Below are positions 54,953 through 64,000 of a DNA stretch of 64,000 bases, in pieces. Location: NCBI RefSeq assembly GCF_001544455.2, contig NZ_FCOC02000003.1:372001-436000 (forward strand), in the 5' to 3' direction. Under the pieces are notes generated by a model, which was not told where the DNA came from, searched no databases, and saw only the letters and a program-made list of their open reading frames with translations. How positions within the stretch are numbered: the stretch's first letter is position 1; each line of letters begins with the position of its first letter. This stretch comes from Caballeronia sordidicola (lineage in GTDB: Bacteria > Pseudomonadota > Gammaproteobacteria > Burkholderiales > Burkholderiaceae). The translations under genes and the position numbers were made by a program.

Positions 54953-55585
54953 CACACCTTATGAACGGTCGAGCCCACACATTCTTCGCGAGCGCTTAAT
55001 CTCCTCTCAAAAGGATTGCTGCATTACGCTCGGAGCGCTGCGGAACTCGACACGTTCAAATCCATCGACTAAGTCAGGCTTGCGCGTTTGCGTCAAGGGT
55101 ACATCGACTGCTTCAATCGGGAAGAAAAGGCCTGATTTGGGGCCGGCTAGCGTCTTGCCGGGGCGCCTGCTGTTGCGGGAATTCAAGACGGATAACGCAG
55201 TTGTTGTGGTTTCGTGCATTGACCCGCTTGACGTTCTCCAACTTTCCGTCGCGTTTTCGCCCCACGCTTTTCAGTTTGCCGCACACGACCTGCCGCTCCC
55301 CATTGGGAAGATCAAACGCCGGTTTTCGCATGATCGAGGCGGCCGGCAAGCCAGCAATTGGGCCGATCTTTGTCATGATGCGTTGACGTGGCTGCGCGGC
55401 GCCAAACGAATCGCGGACCCGTTCAACGTGGCCCGTGGGGAAATCCTCACATAGCTTTCGCACCGTGTATGATTCCGGCGTCGCAGCCATTACAGGCCGG
55501 CAGGCGATTTAAATCTAAAGGGCATCTAATCAAAAACTGCCCTGCGAGTCGAGCCTCTCGCGGGATGATGAAGGAAGAGCTGTCA
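54953..55585. other. Non-coding or decayed sequence before the DeoR gene
   Basis: A 633-bp gap. A plus-strand frame ending at 55454 has a stretch (LLLREFKTDNAVVVVSCIDP ... HDALTWLRG) that faintly recalls the end of a LysR-type regulator, but the start is missing. A minus-strand frame at 55113-55490 has no domain. This may be a gene remnant left at the edge of the inserted segment. An AAGGAAG site for the DeoR gene lies near 55571-55577. Confidence 0.3.
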
Positions 55586-55607
55586 ATGCTTGCCGAACAA
55601 CGTCATC
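55586..55607 (+). repeat. 22-bp direct repeat, right copy (start of DeoR-type gene)
   Basis: Identical to 2947-2968 and in the same orientation. Here it is the first 22 bases of a functional coding sequence. Sequence upstream of the two copies is unrelated, and so is that downstream. Confidence 0.8.
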
Positions 55608-56341
55608 AATACATCTTGTCGGAGTTGTCGAAGAGCGGCGCGCTGTCCGTCGCCGAACTCGTGCGCGCGCTCGACGTATCGCGTGAAACCATCCGGCGCG
55701 ACCTCAATGCGCTGGCCGTTCGCGGCCTGATTGCGACCACTCATGGCGGCGCGCTGTCCAACGACCGCCGGGAGGCTGACCTCGACGTGCGCGAAGCGGC
55801 GAACGCTTCCGCCAAGCGCGCAATCGGCGAGCGCGCCGCGCAGTTCGTGCCAGACGGCGCGTCGGTGATCATCGATTCGGGCAGCACGACACAGGCGGTC
55901 GCGCGTGCGCTCGGCGACCGGCATCGCTTGACGGTCTATACCAATGACTGGCGCATCGCAATGCTGCTTGGGCGGCGCAATGACAACAAGATCACGCTGC
56001 TTGGCGGCGAACTGCTGGATCATGAAGACGCCGTGCTCGGTCTCGATACCGTTCAGCAGCTTTCGCAATACCACGTGGACTTTGCGTTCGTGGGCGCGGG
56101 CGCAATCACGCCCGACGCGTTCCTGACCGACTATTCGCGTCTCGCCGCCGAAGTGCGCAGCCGCATGATCGTGGCGGCGAGCGCCGCTGTGATCGTCGCG
56201 GATCATTCGAAGTTCGGCAACGTCACGCCGGTGCGCATCCGCGGTTTCGAGAAAGCGCGGTATCTGATCACCGAACTCGCGCCCGATAAAACGTTGCGCA
56301 AGGCAATCGCCGCTCGCGGGCCGGAACTGGTGATCGCCTGA
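55586..56341 (+). CDS. DeoR-family transcriptional regulator of the phosphonate operon
   Basis: A 251-residue DeoR-type regulator: HTH in SVAELVRALDVSRETIRRDL, HGGAL hinge, then the sugar-phosphate-sensing domain (SVIIDSGSTTQAVARAL; GGELLDHEDAVLG; VIVADHSKFG). The start MLAEQRHQYI with AAGGAAG upstream is preferred to earlier in-frame ATGs at 55563 and 55566. It stands 48 bp from the convergent phnW end. Its ligand may be a phosphonate or phosphorylated intermediate. The 5' end coincides with the direct repeat, so its promoter region now comes from the inserted side. Confidence 0.8.
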   Translation: MLAEQRHQYILSELSKSGALSVAELVRALDVSRETIRRDLNALAVRGLIATTHGGALSNDRREADLDVREAANASAKRAIGERAAQFVPDGASVIIDSGSTTQAVARALGDRHRLTVYTNDWRIAMLLGRRNDNKITLLGGELLDHEDAVLGLDTVQQLSQYHVDFAFVGAGAITPDAFLTDYSRLAAEVRSRMIVAASAAVIVADHSKFGNVTPVRIRGFEKARYLITELAPDKTLRKAIAARGPELVIA

Positions 56342-56389
56342 TCGCCTGATTGCATATGCGGCATGAATGGCTTGCTCTATGCCTATGTT

Positions 56390-57505
56390 TTATGCCGCAA
56401 GCCGCACGTGCAGCGCGTTCAGAGCACGGCCGATCGCGGCCACTGCGTTATGCATTTCGTTGGCATCGATTGCGCCAATGCAGCCCACGCGAAACGTCTC
56501 CACTTCCGTAAGCTTGCCCGGATACAGCACGTAACCCGCCTCGCGCACGGCTTCATAAAAACGCTTGAAATCGTAGGCCGGATCGCGCGGCGCATGAAAC
56601 GTGACGATCACTGGCGCCTGCACCGAAGCGTCCAGGAACGGCTTGAATCCAAGTACCGCCATCGCGTCGATCAACGTCGCGCAATTCCCGCGATACCGCG
56701 CGCCGCGCGCGGCTTGTCCACCTTCGGCAATGAACTGATCGAGCGCGGCGCGCAACGCGGCGACCACGTGCGTGGGCGGCGTGAAGCGCCATTGCGAGGT
56801 CTTCAGCATGTATGCATACTGATCGTGGAGATCGAGCGCGAGGGAGCGCGAAATGCCTTCCGATGCTTCCAGCAAGCTCCGCCGCACGATCACGAAGCCC
56901 ATTCCCGGCACGCCTTCGAGGCATTTGCCGCTCGCTGAAATCACCGCATCTATACCGCCTTTCGACACATCGATAGGCAATGCGCCGAGTGAACTCATTG
57001 CATCGACGATCAGGCGTTTGTCAAAACGCGCGCACAACGCGGCAATGTCTTCCAGCGGATTGAGCAAGCCCGCGCTTGTCTCCAGATGCACCTGCGCCAC
57101 GTGCGTGATGCGCGGCTCGCGCAAAAACATGTCTTCTATACGTTCGACGCTCGCCGGTTCGTCGTCGCGCAAGTTCAGCTCGATTGCCGCCACGCCGAGC
57201 CGGCCGAGAATCTTCAGGATGCGCGTGCAATACGCGCCGTTGTTCGGCACGAGCACCACGGCTTCGTGCGGCACGAGCGAACCCAGCGCGGCTTCCACCG
57301 AAAACGTGCCGCTTCCCTGCATGGGTACGCATACAAAATCTTTTTGACCAGACACGATGGCGAGCAGATCAACGCAGATCGTGTTTGTCATCTGGTTGAA
57401 AGCCGCATCCCACGATCCCCAGTCGCGCAACATGGCCTGCCGGGTGGCGGGCGAGGTCGTCAACGGGCCGGGTGTCAGCAATATCGGATCACTTCCGTTG
57501 ATCAC
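56390..57505 (-). CDS. phnW: 2-Aminoethylphosphonate-pyruvate transaminase
   Basis: A 371-residue fold-type I (class V) aminotransferase: [14 protein letters not shown] start, [14 protein letters not shown], and the PLP Lys in [13 protein letters not shown]. PhnW converts AEP and pyruvate to phosphonoacetaldehyde and alanine. It is divergent from phnS across 272 bp. The phnY and phnA products at the window end take the aldehyde on to acetate and phosphate, which supports the assignment over the related serine-pyruvate or alanine-glyoxylate enzymes. Confidence 0.88.
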   Translation of the reverse strand: MINGSDPILLTPGPLTTSPATRQAMLRDWGSWDAAFNQMTNTICVDLLAIVSGQKDFVCVPMQGSGTFSVEAALGSLVPHEAVVLVPNNGAYCTRILKILGRLGVAAIELNLRDDEPASVERIEDMFLREPRITHVAQVHLETSAGLLNPLEDIAALCARFDKRLIVDAMSSLGALPIDVSKGGIDAVISASGKCLEGVPGMGFVIVRRSLLEASEGISRSLALDLHDQYAYMLKTSQWRFTPPTHVVAALRAALDQFIAEGGQAARGARYRGNCATLIDAMAVLGFKPFLDASVQAPVIVTFHAPRDPAYDFKRFYEAVREAGYVLYPGKLTEVETFRVGCIGAIDANEMHNAVAAIGRALNALHVRLAA

Positions 57506-57777
57506 GTTCTTCTCCAGTCGGTTTCATAAGGACGCTAATCGTTCAACCCGGAGTCTAAGCCGAATATTGGCGAAATGTGTTCTTTGTTGGAATAATGTGG
57601 CATCGTCATGGTGCTGTCATGAAGTTCTGCGATGCTTCGATCGGCTGCGGATGGCCCCGGAAACGGGCTCCGCGCCAATGAATCATCGGACGCAAAGGAC
57701 GCAAGCGGTATCTGGAAAAACCGTGCGTCCGTCCTCACGCCACCTGGTTGAATTCGCCTTCCCGGAGAACTTGCAAC
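57506..57777. promoter_or_regulatory. phnW-phnS divergent promoter region
   Basis: This 272-bp gap must carry promoters for phnW (minus) and phnS (plus). The 10-mer AATATTGGCG at 57563-57572 recurs before phnA at 61779-61788, where it is flanked by CGCC and GGCG ends of a dyad (61762-61788). It may be the site of the DeoR-type regulator. Confidence 0.4.
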
Positions 57778-58881
57778 ATGACAAGAAATCGCTTTTCCGC
57801 AGCTCGCCTGGCTTCAGGTTTCGCCGCGTCGCGCGTGCTGCCGGCGCTGGCCGTGGCCGCGCTCACAAGCATGGCGGCCATGCAGGCGGACGCCGCCGAC
57901 GCAGTCGTGCTGTACACCGCCGATGGCCTGGAGAACCTGTACAAGGACGTCTTGCCGGCTTTCGAAAAGAAGGAAGGCGTGAAGGTCAACATCGTCACGG
58001 CGGGCAGCGGGGAAGTAGTGAATCGTGCGCAGGTGGAGAAGGATTCGCCCAAGGCGGATGTGCTCGTGACACTGCCGCCGTTCATTCAGCAGGCATCGCA
58101 AAGCGGCTTGCTGCAGCCGTATCAGAGCGTGAACTACAAGAACGTGCCAGCAATCGCGAAGGCGCCGGATGGTGCATGGGCCACCTTCGTGAACAACTAT
58201 TTTTCGTTCGCGATCAACCCCGAAATCACCAAGACGGCGCCGAAGACGTTCGGCGATCTGCTGCATCCCGATTTCAGCGGCAAGGTGGCCTATTCGAATC
58301 CCGCGACAGCGGGCGACGGCATGGCCGTGATCATCCTGACGAGCGCGTTGATGGGTGAGGACAAGGCCTTTGCCTATCTGACCGATCTCGAGAAGAGCGC
58401 GAAATTCCATACGAAAGGCACGGGTTATCTCGACGTTTTGCTCTCGCGCAATGAAATCTCGTTCGCCAACGGCGACCTGCAGATGGATCTGGACGACGCC
58501 ACCAATGGCGGCCTCTCGCTCAAGCCGATTTTCCTCTCGGCCAAGGCCGGCGAAGCACCGACCACGTTCCAGTTGCCCTACGCCATTGGCCTGATCAAGG
58601 GCGGACCGAACCAGGCTGAAGGCAAGAAGCTGGTGGACTATCTGATGTCGAAGGAAGTGCAGGCGAAGGTGCCGGACATCTACGGCATTCCGGGCCGCAC
58701 CGACGTGCCGCTCGCGGGCAAGAACGGCGAGGCGGTCAAGCAGGCCATCGCGGGCGTGAAGCTGATTCCGGTGGACTGGAACCAGGTCATGGCAAAGAAA
58801 GAAGCATGGACCACGCGCTGGAAGAACGATGTGATCGGCAATTCGGGCAAGCAGCTCGACGTGGTCAAGCCGAAGTCCTAA
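57778..58881 (+). CDS. phnS: 2-Aminoethylphosphonate ABC transporter, substrate-binding protein
   Basis: A 367-residue exported binding protein with a long signal peptide (cleavage near ADA-ADAV). The mature part is a Fe3+/putrescine-type fold: VLYTADGLENLYKDVLPAFE, VNIVTAGSGEVVNRAQ and NPATAGDGMAV. It matches the PhnS-type AEP receptor rather than phosphate-type PhnD. The start MTRNRFSA (57778) is preceded by GGAGAAC. It heads phnS-phnT-phnU-phnV. Confidence 0.85.
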   Translation: MTRNRFSAARLASGFAASRVLPALAVAALTSMAAMQADAADAVVLYTADGLENLYKDVLPAFEKKEGVKVNIVTAGSGEVVNRAQVEKDSPKADVLVTLPPFIQQASQSGLLQPYQSVNYKNVPAIAKAPDGAWATFVNNYFSFAINPEITKTAPKTFGDLLHPDFSGKVAYSNPATAGDGMAVIILTSALMGEDKAFAYLTDLEKSAKFHTKGTGYLDVLLSRNEISFANGDLQMDLDDATNGGLSLKPIFLSAKAGEAPTTFQLPYAIGLIKGGPNQAEGKKLVDYLMSKEVQAKVPDIYGIPGRTDVPLAGKNGEAVKQAIAGVKLIPVDWNQVMAKKEAWTTRWKNDVIGNSGKQLDVVKPKS

Positions 58882-58911
58882 GCGCTTGCGTTCTTTTCGA
58901 CGCTCACAGGG

Positions 58912-59986
<1,075 letters not shown>

Positions 59987-60009
<23 letters not shown>

Positions 60010-60886
60010 ACCCATAGTCGACGACGCCGCGCACGTCGTTGCGAAACGTCGCCGCGAGCGAAGGGCGCAGTGGCAGTTGTGGTTCATTCTAGTAGTCGTG
60101 CTCGGGCCGCTGGTGATCTACCCGCTCATGCAATTGCTGTGGCTGAGCGTGACCGGCAAACACGGCTTGAGCCTGCATGCGTACACCGCGTTCTTCACCA
60201 ATCCTGAAACCAGCGGCGTGATTGGCACGACGCTTGGAATCCTCTTTGCCAGCGCCACGCTCGCGTCTCTGCTTGGCGTGCTGCTTGCGTCGATGCTGTT
60301 TTTCAAGCCTTTTCCGGGCGCGAAACTGATCACGCGTTTTCTCGAATTATTCGTGGCGTTCCCCTCGTTCCTGGTCGCGTTCACGCTGATCTTTTTATAT
60401 GGATCGCAAGGGTCGGTGAGCATCGGCTTGCAACGCCTGTTCAACTTGCAGAATCCGCCGCTCGACTTTCTGTTCGGCATTGGCGGCGTCATTCTGGCCG
60501 AGGTCGTGTTCTACGCGCCGTTCGTGGTGCGGCCGACGCTTGCGTCGTTTGCGACACTCGACATGCGCCTGATAGAAGCCGCTAAAAGCCTCGGCGCAAG
60601 CGGATCGATGGTCGCGTTCAGGGTGATTCTGCCGCTGGCATGGCCCGGTATCGCGGCGGGCACCATCCTGTGTTTCCTGCTGACGCTCAACGAATTCGGC
60701 ATTCTGCTCGTGCTCGGCAGCGCGCATCTGATCACCTTGCCGATGGCGATCTACAGCTCGGCGACCGTCGATCTCGACTTGCCCACAGCAGCGGCCGGCG
60801 CGGTGGTGATGCTCGCGATGTCGCTGTCGTTGTACGCGCTCTACAGGCGCGTGAACCGGCGTACGGGAGGCCGCGATGGCAACTGA
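59987..60886 (+). CDS. phnU: 2-Aminoethylphosphonate ABC transporter, permease
   Basis: A 299-residue permease with six helices and the coupling loop LIEAAKSLGASGSMVAFRVILP. The cytoplasmic N-terminus is basic (KRRRERRAQW). The start at 59987 lies inside phnT, and the end overlaps phnV by 11 bp, so all four genes are translationally coupled. No other role is likely in this context. Confidence 0.86.
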
Positions 60887-61715
60887 ATTTTCGTTGCCCG
60901 TCACCGCGTCGAAGCCGCATTCGCTGAAGCGGATCGGCGCATGGATCTTCACTGGTTTTGCCGCGCTACTTTGTTTCTGGCTGTTCGTGTTGCCCGTGAT
61001 CGTGGTGGCGCTTTCCAGCGTGGCATCGCATTGGTCGGGAACGGTCTTCCCCGATGGCTTCAGCATGCGCTGGTTCGAACGTCTCGGCTCGAGCGATTTC
61101 GATGCCCTCACGACCAGCCTCGAAGTCGGCTTTGGCGTCGCGGTGCTGGGCACCGTGCTGGGCCTTTGGCTGGCGCTGGCGCTCGAAGGCCGCGACCGCC
61201 GCGGCGTGGGTGCATGGGTCGACACCATTGCAATGATGCCCAACGGCGTGCCGAGCGTCGTGCTCGGCCTGGCCGTGCTGATTGCTTATCACAAGAAGCC
61301 CCTGGATATTTCGGGGTCCGCAGCAATCGTGGTGCTGGTGCAGTTGGCGCTGGTGCTGCCATTTTGCTATAGATGTGCGGCCGCTGCGCTGCGCCCCGAA
61401 CTCACCGTGTTGCGCGAAGCTGCGGCGAGTCTTGGCGCGCCGCCTTCCATGGTGCTGTCGCGCATAGTCCTGCCTCAACTCGTGCCCGCAATTCGCGCAA
61501 GCCTCGCGCTTGGATTCGCGCTGTCGCTGGGTGAGCTGGGCGCAACGCTGACCGTTTATCCGCCGGGATTTGCAACGGTTCCCATCGTAGTGGTCGGACA
61601 GGTGAATCGCGGCTACTACCTGCCCGCGTCCGCACTTTCGTTGATCTTGCTGGCAGTCTCGTTGGCCGCGCTGTTGCTGATTGCAGCGAAGGTGCCGCGC
61701 AGGCGCATGACCTGA
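60876..61715 (+). CDS. phnV: 2-Aminoethylphosphonate ABC transporter, second permease
   Basis: A 279-residue permease, partner of PhnU, with the coupling loop VLREAAASLGAPPSMVLSRIVLP and about six helices. A hydrophobic helix at residues 25-50 (GAWIFTGFAALLCFWLFVLP) starts the membrane domain. The gene is followed by phnA after 140 bp, which include the second AATATTGGCG element. Confidence 0.86.
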   Translation: MATEFSLPVTASKPHSLKRIGAWIFTGFAALLCFWLFVLPVIVVALSSVASHWSGTVFPDGFSMRWFERLGSSDFDALTTSLEVGFGVAVLGTVLGLWLALALEGRDRRGVGAWVDTIAMMPNGVPSVVLGLAVLIAYHKKPLDISGSAAIVVLVQLALVLPFCYRCAAAALRPELTVLREAAASLGAPPSMVLSRIVLPQLVPAIRASLALGFALSLGELGATLTVYPPGFATVPIVVVGQVNRGYYLPASALSLILLAVSLAALLLIAAKVPRRRMT

Positions 61716-61732
61716 ACCCGGCTTTTTGATGA

Positions 61733-64000
<2,268 letters not shown>

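Overview
The window looks like a Burkholderiaceae chromosome or megaplasmid segment, of the Paraburkholderia/Caballeronia type. The reasons are two porins of the Burkholderia OmpC-like kind, a complete 2-aminoethylphosphonate (AEP) operon of the phnW/phnSTUV/phnA/phnY type, high GC in the flanks, and dense catabolic operons with ABC transporters and GntR-family regulators. Family names come from reading motifs and from memory; no search was run.

Layout. 1-1.6 kb: tail of a hybrid sensor kinase and a small secreted protein. 1.6-2.8 kb: a FAD oxidoreductase of a family tied to phosphonate use. 3.5-9.7 kb: one minus-strand operon with an NMT1-type ABC importer, two amidase-signature enzymes and a GntR/FCD regulator. 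10.3-12.1 kb: a divergent receiver protein and GAF histidine kinase. 12.6-35.9 kb: an AT-richer catabolic region (region A). 36-55 kb: a hydroxyproline-type region (region B). 55.6-64 kb: a DeoR-type regulator and the AEP operon, cut by the window end inside phnY.

Region A holds two cucumopine-synthase-like proteins whose two domains are in opposite order, a hydantoinase/5-oxoprolinase pair (HyuA/HyuB), histidine ammonia-lyase, a frameshifted N-formylglutamate amidohydrolase, an MmgE/PrpD protein, a phytanoyl-CoA-dioxygenase-like oxygenase, polar amino acid ABC transporter parts, a porin and twin MocR-type regulators. Six copies of one operator (half-site ATGTWCAAT, 12-bp spacer in every copy) tie it together. 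In five copies the distal half-site forms the -35 box of a promoter with a 17-bp spacer and a -10 box. I infer an inducible pathway for a histidine-derived compound, possibly a histidine opine or its lactam.

Region B holds a delta1-pyrroline-2-carboxylate reductase-like enzyme, two proline-racemase-family epimerases, a D-amino-acid dehydrogenase, a DapA-like deaminase, aconitase X large and small subunits, three COG1228 amidohydrolases of 412 aa each (some relatives cleave Xaa-Pro dipeptides), two MFS transporters, a porin and a GntR/FCD regulator. Copies of a second operator (ATATTG-N4-CAATAT) stand before its transcription units. The likely job is use of hydroxyprolines and hydroxyproline dipeptides.

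A 22-bp direct repeat, at 2947-2968 and at the start codon of the DeoR gene (55586-55607), brackets both regions. It places the phosphonate-linked FAD oxidoreductase on one side and the AEP operon on the other. This suggests that about 52.6 kb was inserted into, or rearranged within, one ancestral phosphonate locus.
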